Source: Bradyrhizobium sp. CB1717 (GTDB lineage: Bacteria > Pseudomonadota > Alphaproteobacteria > Rhizobiales > Xanthobacteraceae). From it: DNA of 64,000 bases. Below are positions 40,293 through 48,788 of the stretch, piece by piece (position 1 is the stretch's first letter; every line of letters starts with the position of its first letter). Where the stretch lies: the NCBI RefSeq assembly GCF_029714325.1, contig NZ_CP121666.1, positions 7,967,001 to 8,031,000 of the forward strand. The letters run 5' to 3'. Made by a program: the position numbers and the translations under genes. Below the pieces are notes generated by a model, which was not told the DNA's origin, searched no databases, and saw nothing but the letters and a program-made list of their open reading frames with translations.

Positions 40293-41282
40293 TCAAGTGA
40301 TGATCTGTCTTAGCTCGTTTAACGAGAGCCAAGGGCGACGACTATGCACCATGCGATGACAATTTGCGCAAAGAAGGATCAGATCATTGAGCTTGGTTTT
40401 TTCTCCAGGCTGCAGCTCCGAAACTGGTTTGGCATGATGACATTCGATGAAGCCGTTGCCTCGATCACCGTATTTCAGACTGAAGTTAAAACCGCACGCC
40501 TCGCAGTGAAGTGCTCCGTTCGCCTGTAGTGCCTGCAGCTTTCGACGCTCCACAATCCGATAGTCGCGCTCGCGAATTTGGTGCAAACGGGTGAGTATTC
40601 TGCCCTCTTCGGCATCCTCCCCTTCTGGCTCGGGGTTAGGAAAATTCTGAATACCGACCACTGCGGCCCGGATTGCCTTCGCTGCCGAGCGGAGCCGCTC
40701 AGGTTCTTCTGCGAAAACGGTCCAAACCTCCACCTCGCCCCTTCCCCCTCCCGAAAGGCCTTTTCCCTTTTCGGAGGGATCTAAACGCCGGAAATTTTGC
40801 AACTTCATCGCCACGCCATTCGCATTTCGGAAACTTTCCTCACTGCTCGTGGTCGTTGTGCGTGCGAGACGGTTTAGAAGACCGGACAGCTCGATCACGT
40901 CCGGGTGCTTGTCATCCGGAAATGAGGGGCGGTGTCGCAGGTAAAGTTCGAGCGCGAGAATTAGCTCCTCTCTGGTCCAAACTGGATTGCGCCGGGTTGT
41001 CGGCTCAATGATCTTAAAACCTAACTCTCGCAATTTGCGAGCTGTTGGTTGCCCCCCGTGAAATTCACTTTGAGCCAAAGGACCTCGGCTGGGATACTGG
41101 TAGCCGTGCGCCGCGCCTATGATCGCCTTGGCGTCGTATTCGTGCCCATCGGCGTCTACCAGCATCCACCCACGGGATGAACCAAAACCGTACTTCTTAA
41201 GAAAATGGCGTTGACCGAGCCCCCGGAATTCTTCGAGTGCACGAAGTACCGCGCTCGGGTCCGTTAGGTCCTCTATTGTCAT
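40293..41282 (-). CDS. McrA-like HNH restriction endonuclease
   Basis: 329 residues. The N-terminal part (KKYGFGSSRGWMLVDADG, YDAKAIIGAAHGYQYP, ARKLRELGF) matches the head domain found in ScoMcrA-type proteins; the C-terminus is a classic HNH: ALHCEACGFNFSLKYG, IECHHAKPVSEL, LNDLILLCANCHRMVH. Such enzymes cut DNA carrying modified bases or phosphorothioates (type IV restriction). Middle linker about 170-225. First gene of the block bounded by repeats A and B. Modified-DNA dependence is family knowledge, not visible here. Confidence 0.78.
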   Translation of the reverse strand: MTIEDLTDPSAVLRALEEFRGLGQRHFLKKYGFGSSRGWMLVDADGHEYDAKAIIGAAHGYQYPSRGPLAQSEFHGGQPTARKLRELGFKIIEPTTRRNPVWTREELILALELYLRHRPSFPDDKHPDVIELSGLLNRLARTTTTSSEESFRNANGVAMKLQNFRRLDPSEKGKGLSGGGRGEVEVWTVFAEEPERLRSAAKAIRAAVVGIQNFPNPEPEGEDAEEGRILTRLHQIRERDYRIVERRKLQALQANGALHCEACGFNFSLKYGDRGNGFIECHHAKPVSELQPGEKTKLNDLILLCANCHRMVHSRRPWLSLNELRQIIT

Positions 41283-41580
41283 ACGTCAAATACTCGTATC
41301 ACGTGCTAAAATGTGAAAACTAGGCTAGAAGCCTCAACCACAGGTTAAGATGGTGGTATTAGGCGAGCAAGACACGTTTTCTCAGGCACGTTTATTCAGA
41401 TGAAAACACCCGGCCCTTAGCCAGCGCTAAGAGATCAATATTTCAAAACTCTCAGGCTTACGCTTTCCGCATATCAAACTTCCTTGCGAGTGTTCACCAA
41501 TCAAAGCATCACAGCGATGCAGCCATTGCTCGTTTAGGTTCGCCGCTCTCGATGTGAGAGGACCGCAGGCTCTCGGTGCA
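41283..41580. other. intergenic region upstream of the McrA-like gene
   Basis: About 300 bases, AT-richer than its neighbours (several TTTT/AAAA runs), holding the promoter of 40293-41282 and leading into repeat copy B. No gene. Confidence 0.45.
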
Positions 41581-41850
41581 TCTCCAAAACCCACCAAATT
41601 CGCCCGCCAGGACACCGGGGTTCCGGGCGGCAAGCCGGATCAACTACCAAATTCATCAGGCCCAGATCCAATCGATTTGCCTGCGCCACGAGAGAAGCCC
41701 CCCGCAGTGGATTGGAAGCCCTCAACACCCCTACACCGAGGCGATTTCATACGGAGCACCTTAATTCAGGTTCCCTTTAGGGTTGGATGGCTGAAGAAAG
41801 CTCGGACTGGCGGGCGATGTCTCGACCTGGCAGAAGTATGCTGTCTGCTA
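41581..41850 (+). repeat. diverged 270-300 bp repeat, copy B
   Basis: Second copy of the unit at 36961-37260, in the same orientation. It ends 12 bases before the stop of the Nmad2-like gene, just as copy A ends shortly before a minus-strand stop. Confidence 0.6.
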
Positions 41851-41861
41851 GTGCCCGCGCT

Positions 41862-42485
41862 TCAGACCATGTGGCACGATTTTGTGCGGTGACAAACGCC
41901 TGGACGGGAGGCATTGGACGGGCGGCCAACTACCTTTTCGGGCGTCGTCATCCAAATCCAGTTCTTCATTTTCTCGAATTCCAGACGTAGAGCCGGTTCG
42001 AGCCTCACGCGCTGGCCCCGTCCAAGCTCCGTCACCGCGCACGCAACTGTCGGAAAGCGAGCCTTGTACATGTCGGTAGCGGCGTTCCCAAAGTATCGAA
42101 AGTCATTGCTCAAGAGGACATTCGCGCGCAAATACTCTGGAAAGTCACCCAGATCGTGCCTGAGGTCTGTAGGTTTGTCGTGAAACTTGGCGTCCTTGCG
42201 ACGCTGAAATCGACCCTGCTTGAGGTAGTAGATGCAATCGTCTCGACTGGCATAACGCTCATCGACGAAATATCGGCCCTCATGAAGTGCCTGAGTGACC
42301 CGCGCGGCGTAGATCAGGCAGTTGTCGCTGTATAGCGAGCTTGCGGCGAAGCCAAAAATCAAGTCACCTACCTGAGCGGTAGCGCGGATCGTCGGCTTGC
42401 ATATTGCAAGCGAGAGAATGCCGTTCTTTACGCAGGGAGCGGCGCCGCTATCAACTGTGAGTTTATAAAAATAGACACGAGGCAT
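41862..42485 (-). CDS. Nmad2-like nucleotide-modification-associated protein
   Basis: 207 residues from ATG 42485 (MPRVYFYKLTVDSG, the conserved N-terminus; the open frame upstream overlaps the previous gene and is not family-like). ILSLAICKPTIRATAQVGD and LIFGFA are the signature of the Nmad2 domain, described by comparative genomics beside enzymes of modified-base metabolism. Later YFVDERYASRDDCIYYL and NVLLSNDFRYFG. It follows the Nmad3-like gene by 8 bases in the same operon. These domains are thought to sense or process hypermodified nucleotides; no activity is proven. The last about 15 residues look atypical and adjoin repeat B. Confidence 0.65.
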   Translation of the reverse strand: MPRVYFYKLTVDSGAAPCVKNGILSLAICKPTIRATAQVGDLIFGFAASSLYSDNCLIYAARVTQALHEGRYFVDERYASRDDCIYYLKQGRFQRRKDAKFHDKPTDLRHDLGDFPEYLRANVLLSNDFRYFGNAATDMYKARFPTVACAVTELGRGQRVRLEPALRLEFEKMKNWIWMTTPEKVVGRPSNASRPGVCHRTKSCHMV

Positions 42486-42493
42486 TTTCGCGA

Positions 42494-43204
42494 TCAATTG
42501 TTTGCTTGAACGAGAACCGTGTGCTGTTCCTTCAGCCAGTTGCAAAAGCGTTCGGGTTTCAAAAATCGCGGCAAACGAGCACTGCGCTGAAGATATCCAT
42601 CTTTTACTGACAGGCCGCCCCAGGCTTCGATTAGATCAGATCGCACCCGGTAAGCTCGATCCTTAAATTCTCCGACTGGTAAGCATCGATCCAACCTACC
42701 TGATACGAGTGGTCGTCCTCGAACGATGAGGTCCAGATTGTTAGGGTCGATAACTCGACGAGAATGCGCGTTTTGGTGCCGAGCCTCGGGCGAGATGTTG
42801 ATGGCCAGCGCGAACTCGTCAACTACAAAAACTCCGATAATGGCATATACAAGGGGACCTGGCTGCAAGGTATCCCGCAGACCAGCATAGAAGACGAGCA
42901 CGTCCCCTCGACTAAGATTTGCTTTGAGCTGCTTGGCTCTTTCCCCGACATCGCCATAGGTCAAGTGATCGAAATCGGGATCCAGGTGCATCTGCTGCAA
43001 TCTTAGATGACCCGGCAGTTCAACGCCAAACGCTGAGAGCGATGCGTTTAGTGAGGCATACGGTCGCTCCAACCCGGGATGAACAGAGCGGCTTTCTGGA
43101 ATGGGCACATAGACGAACTTGCGGGTAACACCATTAACAGGACCATTCCAACCGCCGCCACCTGGGCTAGTGTCAGCGCCAACTCGACAGAGAAGTGCGT
43201 TCAA
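42494..43204 (-). CDS. Nmad3-like nucleotide-modification-associated protein
   Basis: 236 residues. I choose TTG 43204 because GGAGG lies four bases before it and the protein then begins MNALLCRVGADTSPGGGGWN, the family N-terminus; an upstream ATG at 43240 adds 12 odd residues and leaves no ribosome binding site. Further family marks: FVYVPIPES, HLDPDFDHLTYGD, GDVLVFYAGLRD and LVYAIIGVFVVDE. Nmad3 occurs in phages and bacteria near DNA base-modifying genes. Here it is sandwiched between a PD-(D/E)XK nuclease gene and Nmad2, suggesting a modified-DNA recognition/cleavage module. Confidence 0.68.
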   Translation of the reverse strand: MNALLCRVGADTSPGGGGWNGPVNGVTRKFVYVPIPESRSVHPGLERPYASLNASLSAFGVELPGHLRLQQMHLDPDFDHLTYGDVGERAKQLKANLSRGDVLVFYAGLRDTLQPGPLVYAIIGVFVVDEFALAINISPEARHQNAHSRRVIDPNNLDLIVRGRPLVSGRLDRCLPVGEFKDRAYRVRSDLIEAWGGLSVKDGYLQRSARLPRFLKPERFCNWLKEQHTVLVQANN

Positions 43205-43258
43205 GTGTCCTCCGGAACGATAAGCATGCCTGAAATACACGATTTCATCTGATCTAGA

Positions 43259-43930
43259 TCAGCTCTCGCCTGACACGCTGAGAAACAGACGATGAATTCT
43301 GTCCGCCAAAGGATGGTTCGCGGCAAGCCCGACGTGCACATTCTGTCTCAATAATTCAGAATGCCAAGCCGCGGCGTCGGCGGGGCATATGCGCGCCGCG
43401 TCTCCCTTGTCACCGGTAAAGTAAACGAACAACAATCGCGCCGGTACGTTATGCCGATTTAGAAATTCAAGAACAGCGAGACGGTTGCAATATTGATAGT
43501 AGCCGTTAAGCCAATCGCGGTCGGCAGCCACGCCGAGCGCGACCTTTGTTCTGGACAAGGTGGCCCTAATTAGAGGAAGCCCACCGGAAGGGCTGGCCTG
43601 ACAGGAGGATCGAAGCTCTTGGGTGTTGGCCTTCGCTTCCACCAAGAGCCACTCGGTCAGCCCATTTGCTTTGATCTGAGCGACGGCATCCCAATTTGGC
43701 GGATTTCCTCGCTGCGGCCACACCTCTTTCCAGACATCGTGGATGGGGTCCCCTGGAGGAAGAAACTCCAGTCCCTTCAGTTCACCGTCCAGCCATGTCC
43801 TGCTTCGATCGAAAGGGTAATCGAGCCAGGAAGCTACTTCTGCCCCGGTAGTCTCAAGGATGCGCTTTTCCAGCAACATTCGATGCCGCCCGAGGTAACG
43901 CAAGAGATGACACTCGCTGCCATAGCCCAT
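43259..43930 (-). CDS. PD-(D/E)XK nuclease-like protein
   Basis: 223 residues from ATG 43930 (MGYGSECHLLRYLGRHR). Likely active site: Glu50 in WLDGELKGLEFL, Asp81 in NWDAVAQI and Glu98-Ala-Lys100 in TEWLLVEAKANTQEL, the spacing and strand pattern expected for a PD-(D/E)XK fold. First of three tightly spaced minus-strand genes with Nmad3 and Nmad2. An alternative longer start (44017) would overlap the upstream gene. The family is an uncharacterised one seen in bacteria; nuclease function inferred from the motif. Confidence 0.62.
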   Translation of the reverse strand: MGYGSECHLLRYLGRHRMLLEKRILETTGAEVASWLDYPFDRSRTWLDGELKGLEFLPPGDPIHDVWKEVWPQRGNPPNWDAVAQIKANGLTEWLLVEAKANTQELRSSCQASPSGGLPLIRATLSRTKVALGVAADRDWLNGYYQYCNRLAVLEFLNRHNVPARLLFVYFTGDKGDAARICPADAAAWHSELLRQNVHVGLAANHPLADRIHRLFLSVSGES

Positions 43931-44013
43931 TCCTATTTCTGCCACTGCCGCCCCCCGAGCTATCGAAGCCGCGATGTTAGAGCAGTTGCGCGGCAAATGT
44001 CCTCCGCGATACG

Positions 44014-45087
44014 TCACCGCCGACAGACCTTCTTCATGAAAGCCTTGTTATCCATGGCCTCGCCGCCTGAGCAGGCGGCTCTGCACATCTGTTGCATGCC
44101 GTCGTATGAAATCCCGGCGTACCGATCCTCTATTCGCAACAGACTAAAATGACCGGAGTTGGCCTGAGCCATGCTGCATTCCGACGTATTTCGTTCCGCG
44201 CTTCTGCATTCCTCGTATCTACCTAAAAGGTCGCCACATATGTCTTCGTCCAATGGCTCTTGAGGATCGAGCTTACTTTTGCGCAACGTGAATTGACCAG
44301 CGCGGAAGGTCACAGTTTGCAGCTGCTTCGCTTGGCGATGAATGAACACGATCTCATTTGATTGGAAGTTCAATTTCGCGACACGGATGTCGCAGGCGAG
44401 ACAATCTTCGGCGAGAGGCTTGATGAGGGCCTGTTTTCCGTCTTCAACGATGAGCTTCCAGTCCCACCAGCGGCTTCCTGTTCCAGAGAAGCTCGTAGAA
44501 ATTACAAGAAAATCGAAGTCCTTGGTCCTATATTGCTTCTCGAACGCAATCCTCTCAGTATTGGGACATAAGAGTTTTTCGTTATTGCGATAAACACATG
44601 GAAAATGGTTTTCGTCATCTGCTTTGCCTTGGTTCGCAGGGTCGTCTCCCACTTTATAGAATGCCCCTCTGGCTTTAGCAGTGTAACGCTCGTCGGGTTC
44701 TTCGCCGTCTAGCGATCTCCCGCCACCCATTTGCACGGGAGCAGGACTAGGTGAAACTCCCCCCAGCAGCTTATTGCATTGACTGTAATAGCCGCCGCCC
44801 CGTTCGATCCACTTCAATCCGCCGTTCGCGTTGTTTGTCTTGTTCGCGTTGTACTGATCCACGCAAGTGTGCATGCGTGCCTTGGCCGGAGTTTCCTGCG
44901 CGTATCTCGGATCAACTGCTGAGGGAAAAACGGCATTGTTGACGGAAGCGGAAGCAGCCAGCGCGGCGGGGCCCTCGTTACCTGTTTCGGCTACTGCTGG
45001 GCCAGACGAAATGGCTACGAGCAGCACCCATACTGCTGGACGAGCGGCCGTACTGATTACTTCTCCCATCGCTCGCTGACATTTCAT
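44014..45087 (-). CDS. exported Cys-rich hypothetical protein
   Basis: 357 residues from ATG 45087, giving MKCQRAMGEVISTAARPAVWVLLVAISSGPAVAE, a signal peptide with cleavage near AVA-E. An open frame upstream to 45183 runs through repeat copy C and is rejected. Cys pairs throughout (HTCVDQY, YSQCNKLL, FPCVYR, LLCPN, CLACDIRV, DICGDL, EECRSAE, MCRAACSGG, KVCRR) suggest a disulfide-bonded periplasmic protein; end is basic. Shares general style with 37325-37948 but no clear homology by eye. Lies 83 bases upstream of the nuclease gene, possibly same transcript. Confidence 0.6.
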   Translation of the reverse strand: MKCQRAMGEVISTAARPAVWVLLVAISSGPAVAETGNEGPAALAASASVNNAVFPSAVDPRYAQETPAKARMHTCVDQYNANKTNNANGGLKWIERGGGYYSQCNKLLGGVSPSPAPVQMGGGRSLDGEEPDERYTAKARGAFYKVGDDPANQGKADDENHFPCVYRNNEKLLCPNTERIAFEKQYRTKDFDFLVISTSFSGTGSRWWDWKLIVEDGKQALIKPLAEDCLACDIRVAKLNFQSNEIVFIHRQAKQLQTVTFRAGQFTLRKSKLDPQEPLDEDICGDLLGRYEECRSAERNTSECSMAQANSGHFSLLRIEDRYAGISYDGMQQMCRAACSGGEAMDNKAFMKKVCRR

Positions 45088-45129
45088 CGCGATTTGCTCC
45101 CGTAAGCGAAATTCACTCCAAGAAGAATG

Positions 45130-45205
45130 CCTGCAAAATTTCCCACCAATTTGGCCGCCTGAACAACGGGTTTTCGCCGCCAAGGCGCGCCAACGTCCAT
45201 ATTCA
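45130..45205 (+). repeat. partial copy C of the diverged repeat
   Basis: Matches the first third of copies A and B: CCCACCAATTTGGC, CGGGTTTTCGCCGCCA (identical to copy A over 15 bases) and ATATTCATCA. The 3' two thirds are missing. It again lies directly after (in minus-strand sense downstream of) a gene, 45243-46118. Confidence 0.5.
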
Positions 45206-45242
45206 TCAGCCGCTGCGGTAATCTTGCCCGGCGCGTCCGCGA

Positions 45243-46118
45243 TTAGAAGAGTGCAGCTTGGACTGCGCGGTCTACGTCGGCCAAGTCGAAGGCAGTCTCC
45301 AGATAAGAGTTATGGTCAGTATAGAAGCGCACCACCATGCGACGAGCAGTCAGGATTTCCCTCAGCATCCCCGTAGCTGGAATTGGACCCTCTCCAGAAA
45401 ATATTACAGACGTTACTGCCTGTCCTGTCGTCAATGTACGTGTCACGCTTCCGCGGATGCCCGTTGTATCTAGAAATTCTACATCTTTGTCGTCCAATTT
45501 GTACGCCGCTACGCGACCCGCTTTGACGGTCTGCTCGAATGATCCTCGGGGAAGCGACAATCCAATTTGAATAGGGCGGTCTTTGATACCGCGAAACAGC
45601 GCGACCCTATATCCTTCAAGGTTTGTAAGCACCGCAGCCGCTATGGTCGCTCCGCTGGCATCGTCGCGCAAGTTTTTTGAGACGGTCCAGGCCCCAATCT
45701 GCGTGCTGGTAGGCTTCTCGTTGGGCTGCTGCGTCGCCGCTGGCAATTCTGGTGGGCTGCGCGACGATTGATCTACAAACCAACGCTCCTCGCCGATTTT
45801 CCAGGCGCAAGCTCTCGCCTGCTCTCCAACCCAGCAAGGGCCCGACCGGGTCAACGTGCCGAGTGGGTAGTCGGCACTACTTCGCCCGGGCGTTCCATTC
45901 CAGTTGGCCGTTGCCGTGCCGTTCGGGTTGCGCTTGACTGAAATAAAGTATGGGCTGCCGCCACCAAAGCCGAGAGTAAAGCTCCCGCCTTGGTGAAACT
46001 CGCCGTTACAGACGCCATCCAGGTACCGTGTCCCTTGAACGTCAAGTAGGCAGTCCACCTCATTGGCCAGGACGGAAGTAGCCCAGAGCAAAGACAACAA
46101 GCCGAGTAATACCCGCAT
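45243..46118 (-). CDS. exported hypothetical protein
   Basis: 291 residues with signal peptide MRVLLGLLSLLWATSVLANE. N-terminal domain with Cys pairs (DCLLDVQG, VCNGEF, CWVGEQARACAWK) and a Gly-rich beta pattern; a Pro/Ser/Thr linker at about 120-140; then a second beta-rich domain (IGAWTVSKNLRDDASGATIAAAV, GLSLPRGSF) that resembles the YscW-like/invasion-associated fold in pattern only. Begins two bases before the truncated integrase frame ends. Function unknown. Confidence 0.6.
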   Translation of the reverse strand: MRVLLGLLSLLWATSVLANEVDCLLDVQGTRYLDGVCNGEFHQGGSFTLGFGGGSPYFISVKRNPNGTATANWNGTPGRSSADYPLGTLTRSGPCWVGEQARACAWKIGEERWFVDQSSRSPPELPAATQQPNEKPTSTQIGAWTVSKNLRDDASGATIAAAVLTNLEGYRVALFRGIKDRPIQIGLSLPRGSFEQTVKAGRVAAYKLDDKDVEFLDTTGIRGSVTRTLTTGQAVTSVIFSGEGPIPATGMLREILTARRMVVRFYTDHNSYLETAFDLADVDRAVQAALF

Positions 46119-46119
46119 T

Positions 46120-46989
46120 TCAAAATCTCATCGCAATTCGTGTTGTAAGCGCAATAATAGGTCTCTTATCACAGGACAGCCGCCAATCATGAACATGGCC
46201 ATGCCGGTCTATGGGACGGAAGATCGGGCCCTCGCAAATCCCTGAGATCGCCAGCCAGGCTTCCAAGGCGGCGACCGGACACCAGCGCCCACGGGCGAAC
46301 GGAATTCCGATTTTCTGACCTTGGGCCTCCTGATCGGTTTTCGACCGTTGCAGGTGCAGGATGATGCCCTGGCGGACGTTCTCGACGTCACCGACGTTCA
46401 ATCCGACCAGCTCGGACCTGCGGAGTGCACCGGCAAAACCCGTCAGGAGGAGAGCGCGATCCCGATGGTCCTTGCGCTTGCCCCCAGTCGCGTCCAGCAA
46501 CCGCATTAGCTCCTCCCGTAGCAGGGGCTTGGCCTGATGTTGGGCGTAGCCCCTCGTCCGCTTGATGCCTCGCAAAGTCGCCCTGACGAGTGGGGACTGG
46601 GCTGGGTTGGGTACCCCGTGCACCTGGTGGGCCTTCGAGATCGAGGCTAGTCGTCTCACCAAGGTCGCCACACTCAGCCTTGCTGCGTTGCGTGCAAGAT
46701 ATTCTGCCAGGGTTTCCGGGGAAGCAGGTATGGTACCGCCACCCCGTTGAAATTCCCGGAGGTCGCTTTCGTACGCACGCCGACTATTGGCCGACACGCT
46801 GCTTTCGATAAAAAACCGCGTCCCTGTAGACGTCTTAGTTGCAAGTGCAACTAATTGCATTCGACCTTCAAAACGATCAAAAAGGGTCGGTGTAACCTCC
46901 GATAAAGGGGGATTATCACGAGTTAGACGAAGTGCAGAATTCGAGCAGTTGCCCAGTTGCTCACTTGAGCCCGCGAGATCAGCAAACAT
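46120..46989 (-). pseudogene. tyrosine recombinase truncated before its catalytic C-terminus
   Basis: From ATG 46989 the frame shows a SAM-like core-binding domain (SRRAYESDLREFQR, ARLSVATLVRRLASISKAH) and the start of the catalytic domain with box I Arg in TGFAGALRRSELVGL, LQRSKTD, RGRWCPVAALEAWL and FRPIDRHGHVHDWRLS. After RLS, near 46175, it leaves the family and ends in an unrelated 15-residue tail, so the H-x-x-R, second His and Tyr nucleophile are missing. Its start overlaps the previous gene by 11 bases (coupled). Truncation coincides with the border to the 45.2-kb gene, i.e. a recombination junction. Confidence 0.72.
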
Positions 46990-48046
46990 TTGCGCGCTCC
47001 TGGTTAAGCCTCGGCAGGTCAAGCCGCATTAACGCGAAAATCTCTGGTGGGCCGTAGCACTCCTCATCCGCCAGCTTCCGGAGGAGACATCCTGTCGGCC
47101 AGGAAAGACGGTTTTTGACTAGCCCACCCTCGATCCGAAAAAGAACATCGCCAAGAAACGCCACCCATCGTTCACGAGGGACGTGCTGGCGAACCCATGT
47201 TGCAGCAGGAGCATCCGTCCGCAGAAAACATTGAAGGGCTTGGCGACCCTCACGACAATAGATGTCGTAGGCCCAACCCGGGACGCCTCGAATGCTGCTC
47301 TCGGGTGGCAGGTCATCTGATTGTAGTTGTCCACGGATCGTAGCGGCCTCAGCGGCAAGCAGGGCGACGAATGGGCAAAGCACTTCGCCGATCCTCCGGA
47401 AGCCTTCCCAGGAAATCGCGGCGACCGTGTGCGGATAGCCCAATTCTCGCAAAGCATCGAAGAGGGCGGCCGGATCACCGCGCCGCTTCTCCATATATGG
47501 CGAAGGACGTCGATCAGTGCCGACCGCGAACCACGCCGCGATCGCCCGAACCGGCCATTCCGCCCTACCCGTCGCGATACGAATTAGCTCGTCCACCGAT
47601 TTAGCCGCAAGTGCGTGTCGAGCGCGACGATACCTTGGGTGTCGCTCAGCAGCGATCAGCACATCATCGGCCGCGCGGCACTTCGGTGCCTCCGAGAGCA
47701 GCTGGACAAGCGTGTCTGCCGTCCGCCACTCTCCTCCCCATTGGCCGCGCAGGCGCTTTCCACCGAGCGCGCAGGTCACGTTGAACACAGTATCGAAACT
47801 GGCGACCCCCACATCCTCGAAGGCGATTGCTCCCAATCGTCGCCAGAGCTTTTCCGGTGCAACCCGGAGCAATGTCGCCGCTGCGCGTTGGGCTAGTGCA
47901 TGTTCGCCACGGCGCACGGCCTTTTGAAGCGCCGACATGGCGACCCATGGCGACACAGCCAGTGGGTCAGGAATTGCCGGGTTCGACGCTTCGATCAGTT
48001 CAGCTAACCGGGTGCGCGCTTGGCTCAGGATCAGTGGTCCATTCAT
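46979..48046 (-). CDS. RarA/MgsA C-terminal-like protein, integrase partner
   Basis: 355 residues. WVAMSALQKAVRRGEHALAQ followed by PEKLWRRLGAIAFEDVGVAS resembles the clamp-loader-type helical domain of RarA/MgsA (there: small-helix bundle with ...IASEDVGNA), but the AAA+ ATPase domain is absent. The rest is helical with Trp/Arg-rich segments (GWAYDIYCREGRQAL, RERWVAFLGDVL). It overlaps the recombinase gene by 11 bases, implying joint function, perhaps in directing recombination or replication restart of the element. Domain call is by pattern; confidence moderate. Confidence 0.5.
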   Translation of the reverse strand: MNGPLILSQARTRLAELIEASNPAIPDPLAVSPWVAMSALQKAVRRGEHALAQRAAATLLRVAPEKLWRRLGAIAFEDVGVASFDTVFNVTCALGGKRLRGQWGGEWRTADTLVQLLSEAPKCRAADDVLIAAERHPRYRRARHALAAKSVDELIRIATGRAEWPVRAIAAWFAVGTDRRPSPYMEKRRGDPAALFDALRELGYPHTVAAISWEGFRRIGEVLCPFVALLAAEAATIRGQLQSDDLPPESSIRGVPGWAYDIYCREGRQALQCFLRTDAPAATWVRQHVPRERWVAFLGDVLFRIEGGLVKNRLSWPTGCLLRKLADEECYGPPEIFALMRLDLPRLNQERANVC

Positions 48047-48423
48047 CTTCGCCTCCTTGCAGGGGGCGGTGACAACTGACCCAGTTTTATTGTGGCCCTA
48101 TAGCTCACCTAGTAAAGAGGAATTGTCTCGATCCGGACACGAAAGCTCCGAGACACACCGGGGACACAGAGTGTGACAAATCGGGAAGTGCGAGGGTAGA
48201 GACACGCTGATCTGCTTTTAGACCCCGTCTGAATACCGCGTTTTTTGCCTGCAAACCGCCTCGTCGCTTCGGCAATTGTTGTCTCGGCGCCTGTCCTCGA
48301 AGACAAAAAGGTCTCTCGGCAAGAACTGCGGATGTGGTTGCGCGCCACTTCTCCGAAAACTGATTGAACTAGTTAAGCGGTCAATATCAGTCTGGGCGGA
48401 GTTCAAGAGCTGCCAGGTGCGTC
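48047..48423. other. divergent promoter region
   Basis: About 380 bases between the leftward RarA-like gene and the rightward HTH gene; AT-richer, no gene. The HTH product is a natural candidate to bind here. Confidence 0.4.
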
Positions 48424-48672
48424 ATGAATGACTTTGAACAGTCCGATGAAGTGAAGCGAGCCAAGGACGCCGCTCAGAATTCGCCTTGGATTTCCATTAC
48501 GGAAATTGCGCAGGCTTACAGTATTTCCCTGCGTACGCTTCGCCGAATGCAAGCCGAAGGATTATTGCCGCCGCGCACCAAACGCGGGCGTTATCTGCTG
48601 TACCGGAAAGCTGATATTGGCGTGGCCCTGGCAATTGGCAGACGCGCGCTAAGGCGTAATCGAGAAGTGTGA
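48424..48672 (+). CDS. MerR/excisionase-type helix-turn-helix protein
   Basis: 82 residues. WISITEIAQAYSISLRTLRR followed by MQAEGLLPPRTKRGRYLLYR is a winged helix-turn-helix of the MerR/Xis class (two helices, wing with RGRYLLYRK, then ADIGVALA). Such proteins act as excisionases or small regulators of mobile elements; divergent placement from an integrase operon fits. Start ATG 48424 with no strong SD. No effector-binding domain, so not a full MerR. Confidence 0.65.
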   Translation: MNDFEQSDEVKRAKDAAQNSPWISITEIAQAYSISLRTLRRMQAEGLLPPRTKRGRYLLYRKADIGVALAIGRRALRRNREV

Positions 48673-48788
48673 GCCTCTCTAACATCTGGCGCTGGTGAAC
48701 GGGTCCTGATGCACTTGGTCGCCCGTCTCGGGATGGCACCGCTGAAGCTCCACGGAAGGCCGCACGTGCGAGTATCTGACGCGCGGCT

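Noticed and set aside
45088..45183. N-terminal extension of the exported protein up to 45183
   Set aside because: It runs through repeat copy C, lacks a signal peptide at its start, and the ATG at 45087 gives a proper one.
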